A stretch of DNA of 57,605 bases from JADKFD01 sp050250665 (GCA_050250665.1 JBFWOF010000040.1:1-57605); one strand, 5' to 3'; counted from the first letter of the stretch, positions 1 to 8,968 are shown. The notes: generated from the sequence alone by a model not told the origin. Numbers and translations: made by a program.

Positions 1-718
1 TCGGCAGGAAGCGCGGCTCTTCGCGCCCAGCCCAAGCAGACAAGCCCGACAGTAGCAGCGGAGCAAGCTCCGCTCTACCAAAGCATCGGTGTACGAGGCT
101 GTTGTAGTGCCGAGCTTGCTCGGCAGGTTGTGCGGCTCTTCGCTCCCAGCCCAAGCAGACAAGCCCGGCAGTAGCAGCGGAGCAAGCTCCGCGCTACCAA
201 AGCATCGGTGTACGAGGCTGTTGTAGTGCCGAGCTTGCTCGGCAGGAAGCGCGGCTCTTCGCGCCCAGCCCAAGCAGACAAGCCCGACAGTAGCAGCGGA
301 GCAAGCTCCGCTCTACCAAAGCATCGGTGTACGAGGCTGTTGTAGTGCCGAGCTTGCTCGGCAGGAAGTGCGGCTCTTCGCTCCCAGCCCAAGCAGACAA
401 GCCCGGCAGTAGCAGGGGAGCAAGCTCCGATCTACCAAAGCATCGGTGTACGAGGCTGTTGTAGTGCCGAGCTTGCTCGGCAGGTTGTGCGGCTCTTCGG
501 CATGCGTGAAAAGCCAAAGCCGAGCAGAAGCAGCGGAGCAAGCTCCGCTGTACGAGAGCGTCGGTGTACGAGGCTTTGGTAGTGCCGAGCTTGCTCGGCA
601 GGAAGTGCGGCTCGCGTCAACCAAAAGCAGACAAGCCCGGCAGAAGCAGCGGAGCAAGCTCCGCTCTACCAAAGCATCGGTGTACGAGGCTGTTGTAGTG
701 CCGAGCTTGCTCGGCAGG
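1..718. repeat. Tandem array of ~119-bp BIME-like units
   Basis: Six units of about 119 bp (spacings 119, 119, 119, 118, 116) follow a partial unit at the window edge, so the array continues to the left. Each unit holds two short palindromes with the same four-base loop in opposite orientation: TGCCGAG-CTTG-CTCGGCA and AGCGGAG-CAAG-CTCCGCT. They are joined by conserved spacers. The CTCGGCA arms begin near 110, 230, 349, 468, 586 and 702. Paired, oppositely oriented palindromes in tandem match the architecture of bacterial interspersed mosaic elements (REP pairs). The fifth unit, around 490-560, is the most diverged. Open frames across the array are by-products of the repeat and are not called as genes. 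Confidence 0.9.
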
Positions 719-811
719 ATGTGCTGAGGGGCAAGAGGTCGATCTTGTCCCACGAAAATTACCCTGCGGAAAGCTCGCCCACCTGCCCCTGTTACCTGAA
801 TCCGCTTAGCC

Positions 812-1828
812 TCAGGCCGCCAGTTCCTTGGACCACTTGCCGAGCGCCGCCAGACCATTTTCCCGGGCGCGCAGGGCCACGGTTTCCTGGGCTGCGGCAA
901 TATTGCCAACGATGTCCTTGGCCCACAGCTTCAGCGCCGCCGACTGCATGGCGCGACCGTAGGAGAAGGACAGCGGCCACGGGTGCGGGCCCATCTGGTT
1001 CATGACATTGAGATGCGCGGTGGCATCGGCATCGCTCTGACCACCGGACAGGAACACGATGCCCGGCACCGAGGCCGGCACCGCAGCGCGCAGGCACATC
1101 AGCGTGGCTTCGGCCACTTCCTCGGCGTCGGCCTGCTCTTCGCAGTCCTTGCCGGCAATGACCATGCTGGCCTTGAGGATGGTGCCTTCGAGAACCACAT
1201 TGTGCTCATACAATGCGTTGTACAGGGAGCGCAGCGTGGCTTCGGTGACGTCGTAGCAGGTTTCGATGTCGTGATCGCCATCCATCAGCACCTCGGGCTC
1301 CACCATCGGCACGATGCCGGCTTCCTGACACAGCGCCGCGTAGCGAGCCAGCGCATGGCAGTTGGCATCGATGCAGGCCGCAGAAGGCATGTCTTCGCCG
1401 ATGGTGATCACCGCCCGCCACTTGGCGAACCTGGCGCCCAGGCTCACGTATTCCTTGAGACGCTGACGCAGTCCGTCCAGGCCCTCGGTGACCATTTCGC
1501 CGGGAAATCCGGCCAGGCCTACCGGGCCCAGATCGACCTTGATCCCGGGCAGGATGCCGGCCGCCGCCATGACATCGACAAAACGCTTGCCGGCCTTGGT
1601 CGACTGCCGCAGGGTTTCGTCGTAGAGGATGGCGCCCGAGATGTGATCGCCCAGATTGGGCGTGGTCAGCAGCATCTCGCGATAGGCGCGACGATTCTCC
1701 TCGGTGCACTCGATGCCAACCCCGTCAAAGCGCTTCTTGATGGTCTTGTTCGACTCATCGATGGCGATGATGCCCTTGCCCGGGGCGACCATCTGGCGGG
1801 CAATATCGGCGAGATCCTGGATGTCCAT
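812..1828 (-). CDS. Fructose-bisphosphate aldolase, class I
   Basis: Encodes a 338-residue class I (Schiff-base) aldolase that interconverts fructose 1,6-bisphosphate with dihydroxyacetone phosphate and glyceraldehyde 3-phosphate in glycolysis and gluconeogenesis in the cytoplasm. The sequence is of the eukaryote-like class I type, opening MDIQDLADIARQMVAPGKGI. The motif EGTILKASMVIAG carries the expected Schiff-base lysine, and FLSGGQSD is the conserved phosphate-binding stretch. The ATG at 1828 is chosen because it matches the family start and follows an AGGA ribosome site. An upstream in-frame extension to 1924 would add 32 residues that do not look like aldolase. The gene is divergent from the M28 peptidase and its 3' end runs towards the palindromic array, with no clear T-run terminator. 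Length is usual for the family. Confidence 0.95.
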   Translation of the reverse strand: MDIQDLADIARQMVAPGKGIIAIDESNKTIKKRFDGVGIECTEENRRAYREMLLTTPNLGDHISGAILYDETLRQSTKAGKRFVDVMAAAGILPGIKVDLGPVGLAGFPGEMVTEGLDGLRQRLKEYVSLGARFAKWRAVITIGEDMPSAACIDANCHALARYAALCQEAGIVPMVEPEVLMDGDHDIETCYDVTEATLRSLYNALYEHNVVLEGTILKASMVIAGKDCEEQADAEEVAEATLMCLRAAVPASVPGIVFLSGGQSDADATAHLNVMNQMGPHPWPLSFSYGRAMQSAALKLWAKDIVGNIAAAQETVALRARENGLAALGKWSKELAA

Positions 1829-1861
1829 GGCGCAATCCTGTGTTGAAAGGCTAATCGCCGG

Positions 1862-1889
1862 AGTATACGTCCATGACCTGCGACAATTC
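1862..1889 (-). promoter_or_regulatory. Possible sigma-70 promoter of the aldolase gene
   Basis: On the minus strand a TATACT box (1862-1867) lies 16 bases downstream of GAATTG (1884-1889). This would start transcription a short distance before the aldolase ATG at 1828. The -10 is good and the -35 weak. This is a reading by eye, with no other support. Confidence 0.35.
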
Positions 1890-1972
1890 GGTTTTGGTAT
1901 CGCCAGGCATGACCTGATGAGCACATTCGTATTGATATTCTTGTCGGCTTGTCACACCCGCTGGAGTCCGTC

Positions 1973-3694
1973 TTGTTCCCATCCAGATTGATCCTGCTCT
2001 CGCTGGCCATGGCGCTCGTTGCCTGCGGCGAAGCACCCGCGCCGGCGGACAGCATCGCCGCCGCGCCCGAAAGCAAGCCGGCGAGCACCGAAGCTGCCGG
2101 GACCAGACTGCCAGCGCCACCGGCGACCGAGGCCGCCATTCGCGCCGAGGATCTGGGTGCACAAATCCAGATTCTGGCCTCTGACGAATTTGCCGGCCGT
2201 CAGCCGGGCGGTCCGGGCGAACGCAAGACCGTGGGTTACCTGACCCAGGAGTTCCAGCGCCTCGGTCTCAAGCCCGGCAATGGCGACAGCTATGCGCAGA
2301 GCGTGGACATGGTCGAAATCGTGTCCGAAGCCCGGGGCCCGGTGACCATCACCTACGCCGACGGCAGCAGTGACAGTCTGGCCATTGGCGAAGATGCGGT
2401 CATCCAGACGCTGCGCGAGGATCCGGTGGCAGAAGTCAACGCCAGCGACATGGTCTTCGTCGGCTTTGGCGTGAACGCGCCAGAGCTGGGCTGGAACGAT
2501 TACGCCGGCATCGACGTCAAGGGCAAGACCGTGGTCCTGCTGGTCAATGACCCGGGCTTCGAGACCGGCAACGATGCCCTGTTCCGCGGCAAGGCGATGA
2601 CCTACTACGGCCGCTGGACCTACAAGTACGAGGAGGCCCTGCGTCAAGGCGCGGCCGCCGCGCTGATCGTGCACGATGACGCTGGCGCCGCCTACGGTTG
2701 GGAAGTGGTGCGCAACGGATTCAGCGGCGCCGAGTTCGATCTGCCGGCAGCTCCTGGCGCGCCGCAGCCGCTGGCCATCCGCGGCTGGATCAGCTCCGCC
2801 GCCGCCGTACGCATCTTCAGCAAGCTCGGGCACGATTTCCCGGCCCTGCGCAAGGCCGCCAACCAACCCGGCTTCCAGGCCGTCGCGCTCGACGCCAAGG
2901 CCAGCATGGCCGTGGCCAGCCGCGTGCGCCACGCCAAGTCAGACAATGTGGTTGCCGTCATCCCCGGCAGCGAGCGCCCGGAGGAGTTCATCATCTTCAC
3001 CGCCCACTGGGACCATCTGGGACGCAATTTCCAGACCCCGGGCGATGGCATCTTCAACGGCGCCATCGACAATGCCGTCGGCGTCGCCACGCTGCTGGAA
3101 CTGGCCGAGGCTTTTGCCAAATCGCCGACCCCACCGAAGCGTTCGCTGATGTTCCTGGCGGTGACCTTGGAGGAATCCGGACTGCTTGGCTCCAAGTACT
3201 ATGTGCAGAATCCGCTGGTGCCGCTCAAGGACACCGTGGCCACGATCAACATGGACGCCATCCAGGTGATCGGCAAGACCCGCGATGTGGTCGTCATCGG
3301 CTTCGGCAACTCGGAACTGGAGGACATCCTCAAGCGCAAGGCGGCAGAGCAGGGCCGCATCATCGTGCCGGAACCGACACCGGAGAACGGTTTCTACTAC
3401 CGATCGGATCACTTCAATTTCGCCCGCGCCGGCGTGCCTGCGCTCTACATCAAGAACGGCATCGATCATGTCGAGAAGGGTGAAGCCTATGGCCGGCAGG
3501 TCGCTTCGGACTATGTCGCCACCCGTTACCACAAGCCCTCGGATGAATACGATCCGAACTGGGATCTGTCCGGCAATCAGCAGGACACAGAGTTGCTGTA
3601 TGCGGTCTCCCGCGAACTGGCCGATGGCAGCACTTGGCCGAACTGGTACGAAGGAACCGAGTTCAGGGCCGAGCGGGAGGCCATGGGACGCTGA
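1973..3694 (+). CDS. M28-family zinc peptidase, lipoprotein
   Basis: Encodes a 573-residue secreted metallopeptidase, probably an aminopeptidase or carboxypeptidase of family M28 anchored as a lipoprotein. The N-terminus is a type II signal peptide ending in a lipobox (LVAC-G), followed by an Ala/Pro-rich linker. A protease-associated (PA) domain lies at about residues 130-300. The catalytic domain shows the zinc motifs: AHWDHLG near 345, NGAIDNAVG near 363, LEESGLLGSKYY near 399 and SDHFNFARAGVP near 479. The TTG at 1973 is preferred over the in-frame TTG at 1949 because GGAG at 1963-1966 sits six bases before it and the shorter form gives a compact signal peptide. It stands alone, divergent from the aldolase. 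Substrate is not evident. Confidence 0.9.
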   Translation: MFPSRLILLSLAMALVACGEAPAPADSIAAAPESKPASTEAAGTRLPAPPATEAAIRAEDLGAQIQILASDEFAGRQPGGPGERKTVGYLTQEFQRLGLKPGNGDSYAQSVDMVEIVSEARGPVTITYADGSSDSLAIGEDAVIQTLREDPVAEVNASDMVFVGFGVNAPELGWNDYAGIDVKGKTVVLLVNDPGFETGNDALFRGKAMTYYGRWTYKYEEALRQGAAAALIVHDDAGAAYGWEVVRNGFSGAEFDLPAAPGAPQPLAIRGWISSAAAVRIFSKLGHDFPALRKAANQPGFQAVALDAKASMAVASRVRHAKSDNVVAVIPGSERPEEFIIFTAHWDHLGRNFQTPGDGIFNGAIDNAVGVATLLELAEAFAKSPTPPKRSLMFLAVTLEESGLLGSKYYVQNPLVPLKDTVATINMDAIQVIGKTRDVVVIGFGNSELEDILKRKAAEQGRIIVPEPTPENGFYYRSDHFNFARAGVPALYIKNGIDHVEKGEAYGRQVASDYVATRYHKPSDEYDPNWDLSGNQQDTELLYAVSRELADGSTWPNWYEGTEFRAEREAMGR

Positions 3695-3982
3695 AAGACC
3701 CGGGGTAGTTACCGGCGCGCTCATGGGGGAATGCAGCGCTGACCCAAGCCGGGTCCGCTCGCCCGGCGGCTGGGGATGGACGCAGTTGGGGCCAGCACGA
3801 TGCGTCGGTCACGTTGAGCCGCGGCCGCCGGCGCGAACGTCCCGGCCGCACGATCCAATGCTCCGCGCCCCGAAGCCGCGCTAGCTCGAGGCCAGCGTCG
3901 CGGTCACGCTCTGGATCTGATGTGGCATCGTCCGGCAGACCAAGAGCCAATCCAACATCAATCTGACCCGGCGACCCCATCC
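3695..3982. other. Intergenic, no gene seen
   Basis: About 290 bases between the M28 peptidase and the DMT transporter. It contains GC-rich hairpin potential (around 3750-3780) but no recognisable gene, promoter or repeat shared with the rest of the window. Confidence 0.5.
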
Positions 3983-4915
3983 ATGACTCTGCATTCCCCG
4001 TCCGGTCGCTGGAAGCTGGGTCTGGCCCTGGCCATCGCCACTGCATTGATGTGGGCCACGCTGCCGGTGGCGCTGAAGCTGGCGCTGGAGGCGGTCGACG
4101 CCTACACCCTGACCTGGTTCCGCTTCCTGTTTGCCACCCTGGCACTGGGGGTATTCATGGCCGTGCGTGGCCAGTTCCGGCAGTTCTCCGGCCTGTCGCG
4201 AAACAGCTGGCTGTTGCTGACCATCGCCGCCGTGGGCCTGATCGGCAATTACCTCGGCTACCTGCTGGGGCTCAACTACACCACCCCGGCGAACGCGCAG
4301 TTGCTGATCCAGCTGGCGCCGCTGCTGATGGCGGCGGGAGGCGTCGTGGTCTTCAAGGAGCAGCTCCGGCCAGCCCAATGGCTGGGCTACGGCGCGGTCG
4401 CCATCGGCCTGTTGCTGTTCTTTTTCGAGCAGCGCGGACGCGCCGCCGAGCCGCTGGACTTCACCTTCGGCGCCAGCCTGATCCTGGGCGCTGCCGGCGC
4501 CTGGGCCATCTACGCGCTGGCGCAGAAACAGCTGCTGCGACGGCTCGATTCGCAAGCCGTGCTGTGGGTGATCTACGCCAGCGCCGCGGTAGTCCTGCTG
4601 CCCCTGGCCCAACCCGCACATCTGCTGCATATCGACGGACTGCACTGGTTCGCGATCCTCTATTGCGCGGTCAACACCCTCGGCGCCTATGGTGCATTCG
4701 CCGAAGCCCTGGCGCACTGGGAGGCCTCGCGGGTCAGCGCCATTCTGGCCATGACCCCGCTGCTGACCGTGGCCACGGTCAGCGTCGGCGCTGCCTTCGT
4801 GCCCGGGCTGATCGCGCCCGAGCACATCGGCGTGCTCGGCTGGACCGGCGCGCTCGCCGTGGTCGGCGGTTCTGCCGCAGTCAGCCTGCTGGGACGGCGT
4901 CGACCGCTGGCCTGA
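3983..4915 (+). CDS. EamA/DMT-family membrane transporter
   Basis: Encodes a 310-residue inner-membrane protein of the drug/metabolite transporter superfamily with about ten hydrophobic segments in two homologous halves (EamA repeats). The first half begins after the ATG with LALAIATALMWATLPVALK, and the second half carries GASLILGAAGAWAIYALAQK. These are typical RhaT/EamA-type exporter features, and length is normal for the family. The ATG at 3983 places the first transmembrane segment about ten residues from the N-terminus. An in-frame start at 3920 would add a 21-residue polar leader. Substrate (amino acid, metabolite or drug) cannot be told from sequence. No operon partner is evident. Confidence 0.88.
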   Translation: MTLHSPSGRWKLGLALAIATALMWATLPVALKLALEAVDAYTLTWFRFLFATLALGVFMAVRGQFRQFSGLSRNSWLLLTIAAVGLIGNYLGYLLGLNYTTPANAQLLIQLAPLLMAAGGVVVFKEQLRPAQWLGYGAVAIGLLLFFFEQRGRAAEPLDFTFGASLILGAAGAWAIYALAQKQLLRRLDSQAVLWVIYASAAVVLLPLAQPAHLLHIDGLHWFAILYCAVNTLGAYGAFAEALAHWEASRVSAILAMTPLLTVATVSVGAAFVPGLIAPEHIGVLGWTGALAVVGGSAAVSLLGRRRPLA

Positions 4916-4986
4916 GCGCGCTGCAGTGAACGACGGATGCAGGCGAGGCGAATGGGAGCCGGCGTACAATGAAGGCTGTCGCGTAG

Positions 4987-5056
4987 CGGTCGCGACGCAG
5001 GTCGCTCCTGCGCGAAGCCCCCGGGCATTGGTAGGAGCGCCCTCGCGGCGCGACCG
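4987..5056. repeat. Inverted pair of GTAGGAGCG-type palindromic repeats
   Basis: Two copies of a roughly 25-base element (GTAGGAGCG...CGCGACCG) face each other across about 20 bases. The family recurs at 7500-7568, 22290-22316 and 22496-22522. The pair can form a stem-loop. It looks like a REP-type dispersed repeat, not a terminator, because no T-run follows. Confidence 0.75.
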
Positions 5057-5090
5057 TCGTCACCACCTCTGAAAGATTCTGCAGATCGCC

Positions 5091-5462
5091 ATGGCACCCA
5101 AGCCCCTGAACCAGAACAAGCTCGACCAGATCGTCGCCCAGAGCCGCAAGGCCGCCGAGCAGCGTGGCCACGGCTATCGCGAACAGGCCCTGAAGATGTA
5201 CCCCTGGATCTGCGGCCGCTGTGCCCGCGAGTTCACCCGGGTGAATCTGATGGAACTGACCGTGCATCACCGCAATCACGATCACGACTACAACCCGCCC
5301 GACGGCAGCAACTGGGAACTGCTGTGCGTCTACTGCCATGACAACGAGCATTCGCGCTACACCGATGCCCAGTACGGCAGTCTGGGCGGCGGCGAGGTCG
5401 CTGCCAGCAGCGGCCACAATCCCTTTGCGGCGCTGGGAGCGCTGTTGAAGAAGGAATCGTAG
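5091..5462 (+). CDS. yajD: YajD-family HNH nuclease
   Basis: Encodes a 123-residue HNH-fold protein of the YajD family. Two CxxC pairs (CGRC near 43 and CVYC near 84) are the zinc-binding knuckles, and LTVHHRNHDHDYNPPDG holds the HH core of the beta-beta-alpha metal site, with the final His in CHDNEH. The family is widespread in proteobacteria as a stand-alone small nuclease of unknown physiological role. Length and motif order match E. coli YajD, so the assignment to the family is firm, but the function in the cell is not known. The gene lies between two repeat-rich gaps. Confidence 0.9.
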   Translation: MAPKPLNQNKLDQIVAQSRKAAEQRGHGYREQALKMYPWICGRCAREFTRVNLMELTVHHRNHDHDYNPPDGSNWELLCVYCHDNEHSRYTDAQYGSLGGGEVAASSGHNPFAALGALLKKES

Positions 5463-5478
5463 GCGTGGCATCGCCCTG

Positions 5479-5515
5479 GTAGGTCACGTTGTCCGCGCAG
5501 CGGACTACGTGACGC
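5479..5515. repeat. GTAGGTCACGT-type palindromic repeat, copy 1
   Basis: A roughly 36-base imperfect palindrome with outer arms GTAGGTCACGT / ACGTGACGC and a variable centre. Further copies are at 5659-5694 (opposite orientation), 10243-10274 and 21311-21345. It is a dispersed REP-like family separate from the GTAGGAGCG family. Confidence 0.75.
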
Positions 5516-5658
5516 GGTGATGCCAGGTCATGTCCATGTTCCGCCGATGTCTGGAAATGCCAAGTCCACCACCATGACCACAGACTCATCGTGTTGAAAT
5601 TGGGCCTGTCTGACCCCGCCGACGAAAAAGTCGTCAGCGCAAGACCGATGGCCACCGA

Positions 5659-5694
5659 CGTCACGTAGGCCGCTGCGCGTCCAACGTGACCTAC
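5659..5694. repeat. GTAGGTCACGT-type palindromic repeat, copy 2
   Basis: Inverted relative to the copy at 5479-5515, so the pair brackets 143 bases that contain no gene. This copy ends only two bases before the GGAG ribosome site of the gene at 5707, so its stem-loop would sit at the edge of the translation start region. Confidence 0.75.
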
Positions 5695-5706
5695 CTGGAG
5701 CGCTGG

Positions 5707-7275
5707 ATGCAATCGCGTCTGACCCTGTTCCTGATGTTGGTAAACCTGACCGCCGCCGCGCACGCCCAGGGCTTCGACTGCAACACACCGGCCACACCAG
5801 GCTTGAACAATCCCACGGTGCTCGGGAATGGTTCGGCCGGCAGCGTAAGCCGTGCGCAGCTGCAGGCGGCGTTGAACGCAGGCGGCGCCATCCAGCTCAA
5901 CATCGGCAACGCCACGCTGGTGCTGGATGCCACGCTGCAGATCACCCGCGCGGTTCAGATCGATGGCGGAGGCGCCACGCTCTCGGGCGGCAATGCGCGA
6001 CGGGTGATCGAGATCAGCAATCCGCAACTGAGCAGCTACGACATCCTGCTGAAGAACCTGATCCTGCGTGACGGCGATGCCCGCAGCGCCAGTGGCGACG
6101 AGTTTGCACGCTCCGGTGGCGCCATCCTCAACGACCATGGCAGCGAGCCCTGGCGTGCCGTGGGCCTGCAGGCCTTCGATGTGCAGTTCATCGCCAACCG
6201 GGCCATCGATGTGGCTCAGGACGGCGGTGGTGGCGGCGTCTATCTGCTCGGGCATCGCGAGTTTGTCTGCGTGCGCTGCCGATTCGAGGGCAACCAGGGC
6301 AGCAATGGCGCCGGTTTCTATGGGCTCGGCACCCAGACCATCCGCTTCTACGACAGCCAGTTCGTCGGCAATCTGACCACCGGCGATGGCGGCAATCCGG
6401 GCAATGGCGGCAATGGCGGCGGCATGGCCGTGGATGGCGCGACGCGCGAACTCAGCCTGTGCCGCACCTCGCTGGCCGGCAATCACGCCAACGCCTTTGG
6501 CGCCGGTCTGTTCACCACCGTGTACGACCAGACCAGCGTGACCCGCATCTGGCAATCCAGCCTGATCGGAAACATCCAGGACGGCAGCGACCAGCACACC
6601 GGGGGCGCGTACATCCAGGGCGGGCCGGTGTCGATCCGCGACAGCACCTTCGCCAACAACAGCGCCAATGGCTACGGCGGACTGTCGCTCTTTGACCATC
6701 AGACCGGCGCTGGCCTGATCACCAGCGGCGGTGAAATCGTCTCCAGCACCTTCGTTGGCAACATCGCCCGCGATGGCCTGGGCGGCGCCATGAACCTGCA
6801 GGGCACCGCGCCGCTGCTGCTGCAGAACCTGACCATCGCCGGCAATCGCGCATCGTGCAGCGTGTGTTTTGCTGGCGGCATTGCCAATGGATCGAACCGG
6901 CCGATCACGCTGCGCAACAGCATCTTCTTCGACAACACCGGCGGCAACGCCTTCAACCCCTGGGCGCTGCTCAATCCGGTGCAGGGCGGCTCCAACAACA
7001 TCCAGTTTCCGCAGGTACGCCCGAACAGCTTCGGTCAGCAGGAACTGCCGGTCACGCCGGACTCGGTATTTGCCGATGCCTTGCTGTCGGCGCTGGCCGA
7101 CAACGGCGGGCCCACCCAGACCATGGCCTTGATGAGCGGATCACCGGCCATCAACAGCGGCAGCGCCACCGGCGCACCGACCACCGACCAGCGCGGATTA
7201 CCGCGTTTCGGCGCGGTCGACATGGGCGCGTTTGAGGTGCAGCCACCGGGTTTGTTTGCCAACGGCTTCGAGTAG
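5707..7275 (+). CDS. Secreted beta-helix protein with choice-of-anchor Q C-terminus
   Basis: Encodes a 522-residue exported protein. A Sec signal peptide (MQSRLTLFLMLVNLTAAAHA) is followed by a long Gly/Asn-rich parallel beta-helix with many 'GGGATLSGG', 'GGAILND', 'GNGGNGGG' turns, as in polymorphic outer-membrane / pectate-lyase-like folds. The C-terminal part (ALADNGGPTQTMALMSGSPA ... DQRG ... DMGAFE) is the choice-of-anchor Q type domain seen in surface proteins. The protein ends in PGLFANGFE, a short Phe/Gly/Glu terminus also seen on other exported proteins of Xanthomonadales; a sorting role is my inference. The start at 5707 has GGAG six bases upstream. No catalytic residues were recognised. 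It is probably an adhesin or cell-surface structural protein. Confidence 0.85.
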   Translation: MQSRLTLFLMLVNLTAAAHAQGFDCNTPATPGLNNPTVLGNGSAGSVSRAQLQAALNAGGAIQLNIGNATLVLDATLQITRAVQIDGGGATLSGGNARRVIEISNPQLSSYDILLKNLILRDGDARSASGDEFARSGGAILNDHGSEPWRAVGLQAFDVQFIANRAIDVAQDGGGGGVYLLGHREFVCVRCRFEGNQGSNGAGFYGLGTQTIRFYDSQFVGNLTTGDGGNPGNGGNGGGMAVDGATRELSLCRTSLAGNHANAFGAGLFTTVYDQTSVTRIWQSSLIGNIQDGSDQHTGGAYIQGGPVSIRDSTFANNSANGYGGLSLFDHQTGAGLITSGGEIVSSTFVGNIARDGLGGAMNLQGTAPLLLQNLTIAGNRASCSVCFAGGIANGSNRPITLRNSIFFDNTGGNAFNPWALLNPVQGGSNNIQFPQVRPNSFGQQELPVTPDSVFADALLSALADNGGPTQTMALMSGSPAINSGSATGAPTTDQRGLPRFGAVDMGAFEVQPPGLFANGFE

Positions 7276-7639
7276 GGCGGAACCCGCCTGCCGCAATACC
7301 GCAACATGCGCAATCTTCCACAGGCGGATTCCGCCGTCGCAAACCGCGGCAGCGAGTAGCCCGGGTAAGCCGAAGGCGCACCCGGGAGGTTTCACGGTAG
7401 AGCCCCCGGGTGCGCTGGCGCTTACCCGGGCTACTGACTGTGGGAGCGGCTTCAGCCGCGACGGGTGCCTGGCGGATTGCCACCCAGACAACGGCCTTGG
7501 TAGGAGCGACCTTGTGTCGCGACCGGCGGCTTCCGGCGTATACGGTCGCGACGCAAGGTCGCTCCTACAAGGGGCCGGTCTCCGCCAACAGCATCGCGGA
7601 CAGAGTCCGCTCCCACAGGGCTGGCGCGGCCGGGCTGCC
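7276..7639. repeat. Gene-free gap filled with dispersed palindromes
   Basis: Three clear elements fill this gap. 7356-7434 is a large inverted repeat whose arms read GTAGCCCGGGTAAGC and its complement. 7500-7568 is an inverted pair of the GTAGGAGCG family. 7594-7618 is a TCGCGGACAGAGTCCGCTCC element that recurs at 10154-10178, 11943-11967 and near 28985. No coding capacity is credible here. Confidence 0.8.
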
Positions 7640-8968
7640 CTACAGGATGTACCGACTCAGATCCTCGTTCTGGACCAGATCGGACAGTTGCTGGTCGACG
7701 AATGCGGTGTCGATGATGACCTCGTCGCCGGCGCGCTCGGAGGCATCGAAGGACAAGGTCTCCAGCAGCTTCTCCAGCACCGTGTGCAGCCGTCGCGCAC
7801 CGATGTTCTCCATGCGCTCGTTGACGTGGGCGGCAATCTCGGCGAGACGGCGGATGCCTGCGGCGGTGAACTCCAGCTTCAGGCCTTCGGTATCCATCAG
7901 CGCCGTGTACTGGCGGGTCAGAGCATTCGACGGCTCCGACAGGATCTTCTCGAAATCGTCCACCGACAGCGCCTGCAGTTCGACCCGGATCGGGAAGCGC
8001 CCCTGCAGTTCCGGGATCAGATCCGAGGGCTTGGCCATGTGGAAGGCCCCGGAGGCGATGAACAGGATGTGGTCGGTCTTGATCGGTCCGTAACGGGTGG
8101 ACACGGTGGATCCCTCCACCAGCGGCAGCAGATCGCGCTGCACGCCTTCGCGGCTGACATCGGCGCCGGCGTACTCGGCGCGCCGGCAGACCTTGTCGAT
8201 CTCGTCGATGAAGACGATGCCGTTCTGCTCGACGTTGTTGACCGCCTGCAGCTTGATGTCCTCGTCATTGACCAGCTTGGCCGCCTCCTCGTCGATCAGC
8301 AGCTGGCGGGCCTTGGCGATGAGCAACTTGCGCTTGGACGTCTTCTGATTGGCCAGCCCCTGGAACAGCCCCTTGAGCTGACTGGTCATTTCCTCCATGC
8401 CCGGGGGCGCGGCGATTTCGACGCCAATCTGCTGGCTGAGCTCGATCTCGATCTCGCGGTCATCGAGCTGACCGTCGCGCAGGCGCTGGCGCAGCTTGTT
8501 GCGGGTCTCGTTGTCGCGATCGACCGAGTCACTGGGGTTATGGTCGAAGGACAGACCGGTTCGGCGCGGCACCAGCGCATCGAGGATGCGCTCTTCGGCG
8601 CGCTCCTCTGCCTGCGTGCGCACCTTGGACATGGCCTGGTCGCGGGTCAGCTTGACCGCCGCATCGGCCAGATCACGGATGATCTGTTCGACATCCTTGC
8701 CGACATAGCCGACCTCGGTGAATTTGGTCGCCTCGACCTTCACGAAGGGCGCGTTGGCCAGCGTCGCCAGCCGTCGCGCGATCTCGGTCTTGCCGACCCC
8801 GGTAGGCCCGATCATCAGGATGTTCTTGGGCATGACCTCCTCACGCATAGCCGGTTCCAGCTGCATCCGGCGCCAGCGATTGCGCAGGGCAATGGCCACG
8901 GCACGCTTCGCGGCGTGCTGGCCGATGATGTATTGGTCTAGGGCCGAGACTATGTCTGTAGGGGTCAT
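7640..8968 (-). CDS. hslU: HslU, ATPase subunit of the HslVU protease
   Basis: Encodes the 442-residue AAA+ unfoldase (ClpY) that docks on the HslV peptidase and feeds it substrates in the cytoplasm. Visible features are the N-terminal MTPTDIVSALDQYIIGQ, the Walker A GPTGVGKTE near residue 56, the GYVG pore loop (TEVGYVGKDVEQ), the I-domain insertion, Walker B IVFIDEID, and the conserved C-terminus DLSRYIL that inserts into HslV. The ATG at 8968 is chosen. An upstream in-frame extension to 9013 reads through an inverted repeat and is not part of the protein. It normally follows hslV directly, but here a cassette with a four-helix-bundle gene separates the two. Confidence 0.97.
   Translation of the reverse strand: MTPTDIVSALDQYIIGQHAAKRAVAIALRNRWRRMQLEPAMREEVMPKNILMIGPTGVGKTEIARRLATLANAPFVKVEATKFTEVGYVGKDVEQIIRDLADAAVKLTRDQAMSKVRTQAEERAEERILDALVPRRTGLSFDHNPSDSVDRDNETRNKLRQRLRDGQLDDREIEIELSQQIGVEIAAPPGMEEMTSQLKGLFQGLANQKTSKRKLLIAKARQLLIDEEAAKLVNDEDIKLQAVNNVEQNGIVFIDEIDKVCRRAEYAGADVSREGVQRDLLPLVEGSTVSTRYGPIKTDHILFIASGAFHMAKPSDLIPELQGRFPIRVELQALSVDDFEKILSEPSNALTRQYTALMDTEGLKLEFTAAGIRRLAEIAAHVNERMENIGARRLHTVLEKLLETLSFDASERAGDEVIIDTAFVDQQLSDLVQNEDLSRYIL

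Noticed and set aside
1..718. CRISPR array
   Set aside because: Units are about 119 bp with no unique spacers between short repeats; the structure is a plain tandem repeat of paired palindromes.
75..909. Several overlapping minus-strand open frames over the 5' array
   Set aside because: They translate the 119-bp repeat in successive frames, share the same repeated peptide, and lack ribosome sites; no protein family is apparent.
983..1846. Long open frame opposite the aldolase gene
   Set aside because: It mirrors a firmly identified gene; long antisense frames are expected in high-GC DNA with strong third-position bias.
7232..8941. 569-codon open frame opposite hslU
   Set aside because: Antisense shadow of hslU; His/Gln/Asp-rich composition typical of reversed codons.
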